Shown here in pieces: positions 36,127-44,993 of a DNA stretch of 64,000 nucleotides. Position 1 is the first letter of the stretch, and each line of letters opens with the position of its first letter. This DNA comes from Niabella sp. (GTDB taxonomy: Bacteria; Bacteroidota; Bacteroidia; Chitinophagales; Chitinophagaceae): positions 310,001 to 374,000 of the forward strand of contig NZ_JASLGT010000024.1 of NCBI RefSeq assembly GCF_030150205.1. Reading direction: 5' to 3'. Below the pieces are notes generated by a model. It ran no database searches. It was given only the letters and a program-made list of their open reading frames with translations, and had not been told where the DNA came from. The position numbers and the translations under genes are program-made.

Positions 36127-36395
36127 CCATCGTCATTTCCTTTGTAACTTCCATTGCATACTCTACCATATTTTCGAACCCATGCGACAGCATCGGGAAG
36201 AAAAGAGTAAATTATTAGAAGCTAAGGAATTTGTTGTGGCGCTTGGTATCGCTTTGAGTAAATTAGATTCGTCGTTGGAAACACAACCCTAAATGTATGT
36301 TTTCGAAATGTTAGCTTAAATAATCGCTTAACATTGAGAAGGCATAAAAAATGTATTTTCAATAAGTTCAGGATTTCAGACCTTATAATTTACCA

Positions 36396-36614
36396 TTACT
36401 CATTAAAAAGCCAGAAGAGATCTTTACCCGCTTCCGGGGAGGAGGGGGCAAATTTGGCAGGCTCTATTAGTCGGTAAAAAATCCCGGCCCCGCATTTTAG
36501 AATAACCCAAAAACCAACATCGCCACGGAACGCGCCGAGGTCCGCACTTCGAGCGTCCGGATATTCCTTGTAAATCTTTGCCAGCGTTTTGTTTTTGTTT
36601 TCATTAAAGTCCAT
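36396..36614 (-). CDS. Short open frame, doubtful
   Basis: A 72-codon frame starts at ATG 36614. The first 30 residues (MDFNENKNKTLAKIYKEYPD) look protein-like; the rest resembles an out-of-frame reading. No family is recognised, and no operon context supports it. Upstream, 36615-36902 has no gene I can support. Confidence 0.22.
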   Translation of the reverse strand: MDFNENKNKTLAKIYKEYPDARSADLGAFRGDVGFWVILKCGAGIFYRLIEPAKFAPSSPEAGKDLFWLFNE

Positions 36615-36902
36615 ACTGTTGCTTGCTTTCCAGAAATTACCAACCGGGGAATTTACTGGTATCGTTATAAGTTTAAAAGTAGGCCCGTTTTGGACAAAAC
36701 AGGCCGTTGCTAACCTATGAAAAACACCACGCTCAAATTACAATATTTCCTAATCTTCAACAATTTTATTTGAGAAAATGCTCATTAAAAACAAAAAAGC
36801 TCCCAGCTAAAGCTCAGATAGGAACTTATTACAAATAATTCATTAAATTTATACTGAATATATACTTAACCAAAAAACGCAACCAGAAAATTTGAACCAA
36901 AA

Positions 36903-37094
36903 ATGAAACCACCGGATCGTTTTCCAGGATTTGAATACACTTCATCAGAACTTAAAAAATTTGTTTTCGCCTCTGAAATATTTTCACTTATGCTTTCATC
37001 AGGAAACGTTGTTCATTTTAAGCCGGAAGATGTTACTGCCTTCGCAAAATGGTTAATGCAACATGGCATTGAAGAGATCCATCCAAAAAAATGA
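36903..37094 (+). CDS. Small conserved-looking protein of unknown function
   Basis: This 63-residue product has a compact composition with FEYTSSELKKFVFASEIF, then VVHFKPEDVTAFAKWLMQHG and a Lys-rich end. The H-F-x-P-x-D-x-x-x-F-x-x-W-L pattern is like other short cytoplasmic Bacteroidota proteins, but I cannot name a family. It is followed at about 100 bp by a hairpin terminator, which supports a real transcript. Confidence 0.45.
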   Translation: MKPPDRFPGFEYTSSELKKFVFASEIFSLMLSSGNVVHFKPEDVTAFAKWLMQHGIEEIHPKK

Positions 37095-37202
37095 AAACCC
37101 GAAGTACAATTTTTTCTTAAGATAGCCGTTATAATGATATCTTCTTAGAAATGCAGATTATAAGATATTTAATTTTCTCATAAGCAGTTAGTTTTGGTTA
37201 CA

Positions 37203-37232
37203 CCCTTTGTTTCCACAAGGGGCTATTTTTTG
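37203..37232 (+). terminator. Rho-independent terminator
   Basis: CCCTTTGT / ACAAGGGG forms an 8-bp stem (one G-T pair) with a TTCC loop, followed by a T-rich tract. It lies 109 bp after the small plus-strand gene. Confidence 0.6.
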
Positions 37233-37287
37233 TTTTTTATTTATTTGAGCAACCCGCCAATCAACAACTAAACTCTACGCTTAAATT

Positions 37288-37461
37288 TTACAGCCCGCAA
37301 TGGGATTTACTACAACTGAAGAGAATTAGTGTATCGGCTTCAGGGTTGAAATTTGATAGCTATACCTGAACTGTAGATCCCATGTACTTGTTGTCATTCA
37401 CATTTCTAATAAAGCTGTCTGCATAGGGCATTAATCCCTTCACGTAACAAGTTTTTTATGG
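37288..37461 (-). pseudogene. Possible gene remnant with an in-frame TAG
   Basis: The minus strand reads PIKTCYVKGLMPYADSFIRN, VNDNKYMGSTVQV, a TAG at 37360-37362, then LSNFNPEADTLILFSCSK and a TAA at 37288. The amino-acid pattern looks like protein on both sides of the stop. I do not recognise a family and a chance reading remains possible. Confidence 0.25.
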
Positions 37462-37521
37462 GCGTCAAAACTTTAGAAGTTTGGGTGCAAACAAATTTCT
37501 AAACCCTCTAAAAAATGTACT

Positions 37522-37620
37522 ATGCCAATGCTTACTTCAGTCTTCGAAAACGGAATGAGTATGGACCAGGTCATCGGGCCAGATGTTCCCATTGAAACAT
37601 CCTGTTATCCTCAAACCTGA
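37522..37620 (+). CDS. 32-codon peptide gene, candidate signal or RiPP precursor
   Basis: ATG 37522 to TGA 37618-37620 encodes 32 residues: MPMLTSVFENGMSMDQVIGP, then residues 21-32 with Asp, Val, Pro, Ile and the end ETSCYPQT. The first 18 residues have an amphipathic leader-like look with acidic residues; the end has one Cys, one Tyr and Pro. A strong terminator follows 28 bp later and just 20 bp before the acyltransferase gene. Short peptide, partial terminator, then enzyme is the usual layout for peptide precursors that must be made in excess. No homology can be claimed. A chance short frame cannot be excluded from sequence alone. Confidence 0.5.
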   Translation: MPMLTSVFENGMSMDQVIGPDVPIETSCYPQT

Positions 37621-37648
37621 CCCAAGGAAAGTAATTCAAAATCAAACT

Positions 37649-37673
37649 AAGGAGCCCAAATGGTTCCTTTTTT
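37649..37673 (+). terminator. Hairpin terminator or attenuator between the peptide gene and the acyltransferase
   Basis: AAGGAGCC / GGTTCCTT (one G-T pair) closes a 5-nt loop and leads into a T-run. It ends 20 bp before the acyltransferase ATG, so partial readthrough would set a high peptide-to-enzyme ratio. Confidence 0.8.
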
Positions 37674-37693
37674 AATCTATAAATTTTTCTATC

Positions 37694-38821
37694 ATGAACC
37701 AGATTTTAAAGCAACATTATTTTACCCTACTTAAAATATGGCAGGAGTATGAAAAACTTAATGTTCAGACAAGTGCCCATTTACTACGGCTATTTCACCT
37801 GGCAAGCGCAACGTTATTAAACTATTTACCCTCAATTGGGTATAAAGACCACGATTATATTTTTAAAAAAATCCTCTTTAATCAAAAACTCAGCCTACTG
37901 GAACAGGGAATGCCAGAGCTTTTACATGCGGTTCGATATGAAAACAAACTTAGCGCACTTAATTTATTAAAAAGTGCTCCTTCCATTATTTGCACATTCC
38001 ATATCGGGTCCTACAGATTAATAAATCTGTTTTTAGCTGAAAATAAAATCCCCTTTTCCCTGGTTGTATCTAAAACCGTCATTGAAAAGCAAGGAGAATC
38101 TATCCAGCAGGCTTTTTGTTCGAGCAATTCGCTGCGGCAGATGCATCTTGACTTAATAGATGCGGAGCAGCCCGCTGCCGGATTACAAATGATAAAAGCG
38201 CTCAAGTCCGGTAAAAGCCTTGTGGTTTACGTCGACGGGAACACTGGTGCAGGAACATCTTCAATTTCAAATGAAAACTGTTGCGAAATCAACTTCCTGA
38301 GCCACAAAATTTTTGTGCGCAAAGGAGTAGGTTTTTTATCTCATGCAGCAAAGGTGCCCGTGCTGCCGGTTATTTGTTATCGGAAAAGCCTGACTTCAGT
38401 AAACATCAGATTTTTTGACCCTATATACCCTGACACCGATATGGATCGTGGAACGTTTCCTTCCAAGCTGATGCAGCAGGTATATAACCTTGCAGGTTTT
38501 TACATAGAAAAATATCCACAGCAATGGGAGGCCTGGCTGTATTTGTATAAAGTAGCCGTCCTAAATCAAAGAAGCAGCCAAATTTCAACACCACCGTTCC
38601 AACTACCTAAAGCGTTGACGTTTAATGAGAAATGGTATGGCCTATACCAGTTCAACCGTCAGAATTACATTTTTGACAAGAAGGATCTTCTGTCTTACAA
38701 AATTCAGCCGCAACTGTATGCATTACTAAACAAAATGCAGAAACAACCCACAAAATCAAAAACTATTGATGTAATTTTATTGCAGGACCTCTATAACAAA
38801 GGCGTTTTAATAGCTTCTTAA
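37694..38821 (+). CDS. LpxL/HtrB-like acyltransferase with a C-terminal PqqD-like domain
   Basis: The 375-residue protein has the LpxL/LABLAT fold marks: ICTFHIGSYRLINLFL (H103), LVVYVDGNTGAG and KIFVRKGVGFLSHAAKVPVL. In lipid A acyltransferases the motif is H-x4-E/D; here the acidic position is Arg108. The last 70 residues (about 305-375: YIFDKKDLLSYKIQPQLYAL and TIDVILLQDLYNKGVLIAS) look like PqqD or RiPP recognition elements, with the final winged helix ending in G-V-L. This suggests an acyltransferase, or a relative with changed chemistry, that binds a peptide. It lacks an N-terminal transmembrane helix. It begins the operon with the kinase and LytTR genes. Confidence 0.65.
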   Translation: MNQILKQHYFTLLKIWQEYEKLNVQTSAHLLRLFHLASATLLNYLPSIGYKDHDYIFKKILFNQKLSLLEQGMPELLHAVRYENKLSALNLLKSAPSIICTFHIGSYRLINLFLAENKIPFSLVVSKTVIEKQGESIQQAFCSSNSLRQMHLDLIDAEQPAAGLQMIKALKSGKSLVVYVDGNTGAGTSSISNENCCEINFLSHKIFVRKGVGFLSHAAKVPVLPVICYRKSLTSVNIRFFDPIYPDTDMDRGTFPSKLMQQVYNLAGFYIEKYPQQWEAWLYLYKVAVLNQRSSQISTPPFQLPKALTFNEKWYGLYQFNRQNYIFDKKDLLSYKIQPQLYALLNKMQKQPTKSKTIDVILLQDLYNKGVLIAS

Positions 38822-38830
38822 CCTCTAGCC

Positions 38831-39925
38831 GTGTCCAACTCATCTCTTTCAATAAATAAAAGAGCCACAAAGCTTCTGGCTTGGCATTTGCTTGCCTGGC
38901 TTCTTTACACAATTTTTCTTCATATAGCAGCATTGCTAACCAAACCAGATATTTCAATAATCAATACACTGCTGTATTTACTTCCGTTTTGCCTTACTTT
39001 TTACATAAGCCTATACGTGCTGGGTATTCATAAGAAAAAAGGAGTTGCCTGGACTATTACAACATTCTTTATCGTTTTCATACTCATGGCATCATTGGGA
39101 TACTTTTATGTCTACTTCATTCTTCCAAAGTTTGGTATCGTGGTATATACATCCAAGCAATTTAAACCCTTTATCCAGGAGGCCGTTCTGGGATATGTTC
39201 GGTTCTTTTCCTTTGCGATGCTTTATTTTTATATAAGGGAGTCCATAAGAAAAGAAAAAAATCTCCGGTTACTTGAAAAGGAAAAATCCCAACGAGAGCT
39301 AGAAAATGCCCGCTTAAAACAACAGGAGCTGAAAGCCCAGAAGGAAAAACTACAGTACGAATATGCGTTCTTACGGTCTCAAATAAACCCGCATTTTTTA
39401 CATAATACGCTGAACACCTTTTTTTCCCAGGCCCTTAATTATTCACCGGAATTTGCTGATAATATACTTAAGCTTGCTTCCATTATGAGATACTCGATGG
39501 AAGCCCTGGATTTTGACAGCGGAAAAGTTTTCATTCAGAAAGAGTTGGATCATCTACAAAATCTGATAGATATTCATAACCTTCGGTTTGGAGAAAGAAA
39601 GATGATTATTTACGATGTAGAAGGAAATCCAAATGGTCACATGGTGCCTCCTCTTTCTTTTATAACTATAGTGGAAAACGCATTTAAGTATGGCGATTTG
39701 ACCGACCCTCAATTCCCAATGACAATAAAGGTGAAGTTGACTCCGGCTGAAGTATATTTTTACTGTTGTAATAAAATTAAAAAAAGTAGTGTTCAGATTT
39801 CGTCATCCAATATCGGTATCTCCAACCTAAGTAAAAGGCTTGATGTAGCATTTAGCAACAGGTATGAAATGAATGCTGAAAAAAAGGATGGGCAATATCT
39901 TTTTCATTTAACAGTAAAAGCTTAA
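38831..39925 (+). CDS. LytS-type sensor histidine kinase
   Basis: Four hydrophobic segments fill about residues 15-140, then a coiled coil (about 140-180) and the His_kinase domain with YAFLRSQINPHFLHNTLNTF, where the His of NPHFLHN is the phosphorylation site. The ATPase part includes VPPLSFITIVENAFKYG (N-box). This is the PF06580/LytS class that partners with LytTR regulators. The start is GTG 38831, 9 bp after the acyltransferase stop, and the response regulator follows after 3 bp. It could sense the modified peptide at the membrane; that is inference. Confidence 0.85.
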   Translation: MSNSSLSINKRATKLLAWHLLAWLLYTIFLHIAALLTKPDISIINTLLYLLPFCLTFYISLYVLGIHKKKGVAWTITTFFIVFILMASLGYFYVYFILPKFGIVVYTSKQFKPFIQEAVLGYVRFFSFAMLYFYIRESIRKEKNLRLLEKEKSQRELENARLKQQELKAQKEKLQYEYAFLRSQINPHFLHNTLNTFFSQALNYSPEFADNILKLASIMRYSMEALDFDSGKVFIQKELDHLQNLIDIHNLRFGERKMIIYDVEGNPNGHMVPPLSFITIVENAFKYGDLTDPQFPMTIKVKLTPAEVYFYCCNKIKKSSVQISSSNIGISNLSKRLDVAFSNRYEMNAEKKDGQYLFHLTVKA

Positions 39926-39928
39926 TTT

Positions 39929-40663
39929 ATGATTAAATGTGCTGTAATCGACGACGAGCAGGCTGCCATTGATGTTTTAGTAAATTACATTCGGCGGGTT
40001 TCCGACTTAGAATTAGTTGGTACATCTACCGATCCCCTAAAAGGACTCGAACTGATAAAAAACACGCACCCCGATGTACTTTTCCTGGATATTCAGATGG
40101 ATGAAATTTCCGGAATTGAACTAATGAATATGCTGGAACAGAATATTCAAGTCATTTTCTGTACAGCTTACTCGGATTTCGCAGTGGAAAGCTATGATCT
40201 TGATGCCCTTGATTATCTTATGAAACCAATTCCATTTGATCGTTTTATGAAGGCCATAAGGAAAATCCGGAATTTCCCAAACGGACCTGAGAAAAACGGC
40301 CACGATGAAATTCCTGATGATTACATTTTTGTAAAAACAGAATCGAAAGGCAAAATTCTCAAAGTAAATTTTGTAGACATTGATTTTGTAGAAGCTAAGA
40401 ATAATTACATTGCGTTCCACTGCAGTAAGAAAACAATCATGGTATACTCAACAATGAATAAAATTGAAACTTCTCTTTCTTCCTCAAATTTTAAAAGGAT
40501 TCACAAATCATACATTATCCCGATTTCAAAAATTTCCCTGATTCAGAACAATTTTCTGATGCTTAAAAACCGGGAAGATCAAATACCCATTGGAAAAACG
40601 TACAAAACAGAGCTGCTCAACCTGATCAGTCATAAGCTGCTAAACGATGGAGGGCCGCTATAA
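39929..40663 (+). CDS. LytTR family response regulator
   Basis: A receiver domain spans about residues 1-120, with acidic D8-D9, phospho-acceptor D54 in LFLDIQM, T in FCTAYSDFA, and K in LMKPIPF. The LytTR DNA-binding domain spans about 140-240, with FVDIDFVEAKNNYIAFHCSK, then FKRIHKSYIIPISKISLI and IPIGKTYKTELLNLI. LytTR proteins often answer peptide signals (AgrA, ComE). The gene is coupled to the kinase (3 bp gap). The likely target is its own operon or the peptide gene, though I find no clear repeated LytTR site upstream. Confidence 0.88.
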   Translation: MIKCAVIDDEQAAIDVLVNYIRRVSDLELVGTSTDPLKGLELIKNTHPDVLFLDIQMDEISGIELMNMLEQNIQVIFCTAYSDFAVESYDLDALDYLMKPIPFDRFMKAIRKIRNFPNGPEKNGHDEIPDDYIFVKTESKGKILKVNFVDIDFVEAKNNYIAFHCSKKTIMVYSTMNKIETSLSSSNFKRIHKSYIIPISKISLIQNNFLMLKNREDQIPIGKTYKTELLNLISHKLLNDGGPL

Positions 40664-40751
40664 ATTTGATTAACGGAGAATACTGACGCCAGAATGTTGC
40701 TACTATAAATAGCATAACTTTATAGTGCCGCAGGTATGAAAATTTACGCCA

Positions 40752-41324
40752 ATGGAAAATCGAAATACAGGGACAAAAGTATATCTGATTGGATCAAAAC
40801 TCAATAACATTGAGTCTCTTATCGTGCGGGATTCCAACGCGTCAGCTTTGATCCATTTCAACTCACTAGAAGAAGCTAAAGTCAGTTTTAACCAGCTATA
40901 CAGTATCTTGCTGGCTCCTTCTTTTCAGCCATCGATACCACCAAGTGCAGAGGAACTCAAATACCATCAGCAATTTATGATGTTAATGACGTTTTATCCG
41001 GTCGTTCTGGAATTTGAAAGAGTAACAGTTAAAGAGCATTTGCTAAGCTGGCGTAAAAAGAAAAGATCGATCTTTTGTACACAAGAAAAATTCTTTAGTG
41101 CTGATTACTGGCATTGCCCGATGCGCTCAGGGTTTTTAAAGGAATTTGGCGTTTTGGATGTCACTAAGGATATTGAAACGACGCCCTTTATTGGCCCAGA
41201 TGGTAATATGGTAATAAGAGTAAACGAAATCTCCATATCGTCAGCTGATCATTCAAAAGCAGTACCTAAACCAATTAGTCAGGAAGAAATTGATAAGATA
41301 TTAAGGGAAAGGGGGTATTTGTGA
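40752..41324 (+). CDS. Hypothetical protein
   Basis: This 190-residue protein is soluble, mixed alpha/beta and not recognised. Visible marks are VYLIGSKLNNIESLIVRDSN near the start, a YWHCPMRSGFLKEFG block near 127 and an acidic end with QEEIDKILRERGYL. It is 88 bp after the LytTR gene on the same strand and could be in that transcript, or could belong to the ICE backbone next to mobC. The 134 bp after it hold nothing I can name. Confidence 0.5.
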   Translation: MENRNTGTKVYLIGSKLNNIESLIVRDSNASALIHFNSLEEAKVSFNQLYSILLAPSFQPSIPPSAEELKYHQQFMMLMTFYPVVLEFERVTVKEHLLSWRKKKRSIFCTQEKFFSADYWHCPMRSGFLKEFGVLDVTKDIETTPFIGPDGNMVIRVNEISISSADHSKAVPKPISQEEIDKILRERGYL

Positions 41325-41458
41325 TATTTCGAATAATAGTAGTTTGCTGAACTTTAAGAAGATCTTACCCTATGCAAAGATCCTGCTGGCCTGACTAGGA
41401 TTCCTCGGGACAGTCAAATAATAATAAATAACTGAAGCAATGTAATGTAATATTCCTG

Positions 41459-43450
41459 TCAGGGTGCCTTTTTGGAATCCGGCTTAACGAATAGCAAATG
41501 CGCCAAATCGGGATCTTTTCTTATTCTTTCTATTTCCTGCTCAATAATATCAGTCACTTCATTTTTTATCCGGATATAGTTGTTCTGAATGGAGAGTTGT
41601 GAAACCTTGCCATCCGGAAGCTTTTTATATGTGGCCGCTTCGGCATTTATTGAGTCGGGGTCATTTACAATTGTACAATGAAAAGCCTTGCGATCTATCT
41701 TTTGGTCGGGATTATCGGCAACCACACCTGCAAACTCTCCGGCACTCATTGTTGCTATTTTGGATGCAGGCACTGCATAATCGAGTTGGGTGTTCCTGCT
41801 AACGCTGGTATCTGTCCGGTTTATAGACACGCTTTCCCGCTCCTGGACGATTTTTCCTATGGCTTCTGAGACAGCTTTGGCGGTATCCCCGGTGGATTGG
41901 CCGCAGATAATATTGCCGGCTAAATTGAAGATCACATCTGCTTGTTCTCTGCCATAGGATTTTCTGAGTTGCGCGACATTTTGGATCGCCAAAAAGGTAG
42001 CCAATTGGTATCCCCTGGAAATTGCTAAAAAATTTTCGATGCCGTTTGCGAATAAACTGGAGGCCTCATCGACAATAATTGCCGTATGTTGCCGGTTTTT
42101 CTTTGGAAGTATTCGAAACAGCCGGTTAATGTACAATGAAATCACTGCACCATACACTTGAGTCTTTTCAGGGTTATTAGCCAGGGCTATTATTTTGGGC
42201 TCTTTTGGATTGTTCACATCAAGCGAAAAGTCGTTTCCGGACAGCACATAATAGAGGAGTGGCGACGAGAGTCGCGCTAGTGCAATTTTTGCTGACGCGA
42301 CCTGGCCCTCCAGCTGCTCCATCGCCCGGTTCATGTAGGCACTTATAAAAGGATTGATCAATATTTCTATTTCTGGCTCCGTAGATAAAACGGGGAAAAG
42401 ATCATCATAATTTGCCTGCATCAGCTCAATGGCATGGGGAAGCGTGCAATACGCTCCGTTTTTATATTTCTTTAAAAACCAGATAATGGCCGTAAAAAAG
42501 TTAATTGGTGATTCCACGAAAAAGTCACCTGTTTTTTTGATCCATTCCATATTCAACCCAAGCAGAATGGTGCGTGAACTTTCGGTAGCATCTGTTACGT
42601 CCAAAAGTGTCGAAGGCTCCAACGGATTACATCTGTTTATCGGGTCATCAAAATTGATAATGTAAAATTTTGGCTCGACGGAGTAAAACTTTTTGTACTT
42701 CAGGCAGGCGTTATACGCTATAACTGTGAGGTCATCATACTTGAAATCATATAATACTATGCAGTATTTTTTTCTTATGCATTGCAAAATGATCTCCCGA
42801 ACGAGGTAGAATGTCTTGCCCGCGCCCGGCGAGCCGATGATTAATACCATCCGAAAACAATTGATCAGGTTCAGGTACATCTGGCAAACTTTTCCCTTCA
42901 GCTTGTACAAACCCGGCAAGTTTATACTGTATTTATTTTCCAACAGCCGTTCTTCTTGTGGAAACGTCTCGTTAAGTTCATTAAAAATATCCTTGTTCAG
43001 CTGAAGCTTTATTAACCGGGACAGCCTCGCCCCACCTGTGAGAAAAAGGAGGAATCCAACCGATGTAATAAAAATGTAGCCAATGGTCAGTGGTCCGGCG
43101 GGAAGAACCGCATAAAACAGCAACCCCGAAATAAAATAAATCAATAAACCCAATACCATAGAGGTTATAATACTGGCTCGACTAATCTTTTCATCTTTCT
43201 TTCCCTTTACACCAATAAGAGACACAACAAGCAATCCAAGGGAAAAGGCCTTAATATAAATCGGATGTGTAAAAAGCGCGAACTGGGAGAAATTGAGCAA
43301 TATGGACTCCAGAATTTTAAAGGTCAGGCCCCATTTTTCAAAGGCCCCGTAGCAACTAATATAAAAATGCACGATAAGCAGAATTATGCTTGCCTTACGG
43401 ACAAAATCCATAATGACTCTCAGTCCCTGCTCATTTTCTCCGGTGTTCAT
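41459..43450 (-). CDS. mobC: MobC/TraG-VirD4-like type IV coupling protein
   Basis: The 663-residue protein has three or four N-terminal transmembrane segments (about 15-140), Walker A LIIGSPGAGKTFYLV (206-213), Walker B TAIIVDEASSLF, and a TraG/TraM-recognition region (ATFLAIQNVAQLRKSYGREQ). Coupling proteins bring the relaxase-DNA complex to the type IV secretion channel. It is 28 bp after mobB, in the usual mobA-mobB-mobC order of Bacteroidota elements. No truncation is seen. The frame ends with a Lys-rich tail. Confidence 0.9.
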   Translation of the reverse strand: MNTGENEQGLRVIMDFVRKASIILLIVHFYISCYGAFEKWGLTFKILESILLNFSQFALFTHPIYIKAFSLGLLVVSLIGVKGKKDEKISRASIITSMVLGLLIYFISGLLFYAVLPAGPLTIGYIFITSVGFLLFLTGGARLSRLIKLQLNKDIFNELNETFPQEERLLENKYSINLPGLYKLKGKVCQMYLNLINCFRMVLIIGSPGAGKTFYLVREIILQCIRKKYCIVLYDFKYDDLTVIAYNACLKYKKFYSVEPKFYIINFDDPINRCNPLEPSTLLDVTDATESSRTILLGLNMEWIKKTGDFFVESPINFFTAIIWFLKKYKNGAYCTLPHAIELMQANYDDLFPVLSTEPEIEILINPFISAYMNRAMEQLEGQVASAKIALARLSSPLLYYVLSGNDFSLDVNNPKEPKIIALANNPEKTQVYGAVISLYINRLFRILPKKNRQHTAIIVDEASSLFANGIENFLAISRGYQLATFLAIQNVAQLRKSYGREQADVIFNLAGNIICGQSTGDTAKAVSEAIGKIVQERESVSINRTDTSVSRNTQLDYAVPASKIATMSAGEFAGVVADNPDQKIDRKAFHCTIVNDPDSINAEAATYKKLPDGKVSQLSIQNNYIRIKNEVTDIIEQEIERIRKDPDLAHLLFVKPDSKKAP

Positions 43451-43478
43451 AGGTATTTATTTGTTTTGGGTTAGCGAA

Positions 43479-44993
43479 CTAGTGTCTTCTTCGTTTCTTT
43501 TTCTTTCGGGCCTCCCTTATGAGCTCTATGGGCATTGATTGATTTGTATAAACCGGATCCCATAATTTTTGGAGGACTGACGCCAGGTCTCTTTCTATTT
43601 TAAGAAAAATATGTTCCCATTCATACTCCTTACCTTGAAAAAGTGTAGAAGGAAAGAGCCGAGTCAATACAAAATCTAATACCGTGTTTGCCTGGTTTAT
43701 GCCGAATTGGTTCGCCCGAAAATACCCAACCAATTTCTTATTAACTGGAAGCCATGAATCTTCCGTAGATTTAGGCGTTCCCATTTTATAGCGGATTTCC
43801 CCATCTCCAGAGTCAAATGCGCGTATCAATGCGCCGGCCCCAACCCAACTGGAAAGAACCTCTTTAAAATCCTTGGAGAAGTCTGTTTCTGAAAGAAGCT
43901 TTCCCACGAAATCCCGGTTCTGGAGGTTTTCTATTGCATTTCCTGTCTGCAATCGTTCAAGAATGGCCTTTGCGCTATATGCTTTTCCAAGGTCACTCCC
44001 GTTGAAAAAACAGCAGGAGGTTTTATCTAAATAAGTAATGCCATAAATATATCCGCTATCATTTCTTTTAAACGTTGCGATTATGTTTTCAGACTTCAAT
44101 GCTTCAAGAAAGGACTTTTTATCTGTGTGTTTTTCCAGAATGCCATCTATTGTCTGTTTTGCTCGCTCCCGGTATTTCTTTCTGATTTCACCGTTCCGTT
44201 CATAGTTAGATTCAATATTCTTTAATGTCGGTTTTTCATAGATGCTACTGGACTTTACTGGGACGCCAACAACATTTCCGGTTTTTGGATCCAATATTTG
44301 ATAAACCATTCCGCCGCTTTTATGCATTCGGGTTCCCGGTTCCCCACGATTTGCCTGGATATTGTACTCCTTTAAAATTGTTCTGTACTCTTCAAAATTC
44401 GTGTAACGATAATATTTTGCTACTGTACGAACGATATTGGAAATTTCATTTTTTGTGGGTCGCTTCCCATACTCCGCAACCGAAAGATCCGCTGGTTTTA
44501 ATCCGGAATCTCCATTTCCTTTTTGCTCATCCGCCCGAACCAGTCCGAATAGTTCTTCTATTTCCCTCCGGGCTTTAGTCGATTCATTCCTTCCTACATC
44601 ATGAATGTCTATTCTCTTCCCATCCGACAGGATGTTTACTGTGGCTATGTGAATATGTGGGTGCGCAGCATCATTATGCCGGTAAACAAGATAGGGCTGA
44701 TCCCCGAATCCGATTTTCTCCATGTAAGTTTCTGCGATATCCCGGAGTGTTTGATTCTCGAGCTTTTCATCAGGATGAAAATTTAGTGAAATGTGAATCG
44801 CATTCGTCTTAGCAATACTATTCCGTTCCGTCAAGCCGGTAAATCGCGCCAGCTTGCCTACAAAGCTCAGCTCTTCAGGTAGGCAACCAAAACCCACGGC
44901 ATCGATGCATATGGCGGCACCTTCCTTTACTTTGTTTTCATTATAGCTCAGAACGCCTCTTATATTTTTACCACTTGTTATCCGCGCAACCAT
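43479..44993 (-). CDS. mobB: MobB relaxase
   Basis: The 504-residue protein has the relaxase N-terminus: LSYNENKV with likely catalytic Tyr17, then FHPDEKL and the metal-binding HPHIHIATVN (H111, H113, H115). It nicks the ICE at oriT and stays bound to the 5' end. The C-terminus ends in a very basic KKKKRRRH tail, a possible type IV secretion signal. It overlaps mobA by 16 bp. The oriT candidate is just upstream of mobA. Confidence 0.9.
   Translation of the reverse strand: MVARITSGKNIRGVLSYNENKVKEGAAICIDAVGFGCLPEELSFVGKLARFTGLTERNSIAKTNAIHISLNFHPDEKLENQTLRDIAETYMEKIGFGDQPYLVYRHNDAAHPHIHIATVNILSDGKRIDIHDVGRNESTKARREIEELFGLVRADEQKGNGDSGLKPADLSVAEYGKRPTKNEISNIVRTVAKYYRYTNFEEYRTILKEYNIQANRGEPGTRMHKSGGMVYQILDPKTGNVVGVPVKSSSIYEKPTLKNIESNYERNGEIRKKYRERAKQTIDGILEKHTDKKSFLEALKSENIIATFKRNDSGYIYGITYLDKTSCCFFNGSDLGKAYSAKAILERLQTGNAIENLQNRDFVGKLLSETDFSKDFKEVLSSWVGAGALIRAFDSGDGEIRYKMGTPKSTEDSWLPVNKKLVGYFRANQFGINQANTVLDFVLTRLFPSTLFQGKEYEWEHIFLKIERDLASVLQKLWDPVYTNQSMPIELIREARKKKKRRRH

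Noticed and set aside
25730..37362. Genetic recoding of stop codons, suggested by several in-frame TAG/TAA
   Set aside because: TAG and TAA are both used as ordinary gene ends in this window (for example at 14276 and 35819), and the interrupted genes are few. Decay or sequencing error is simpler.
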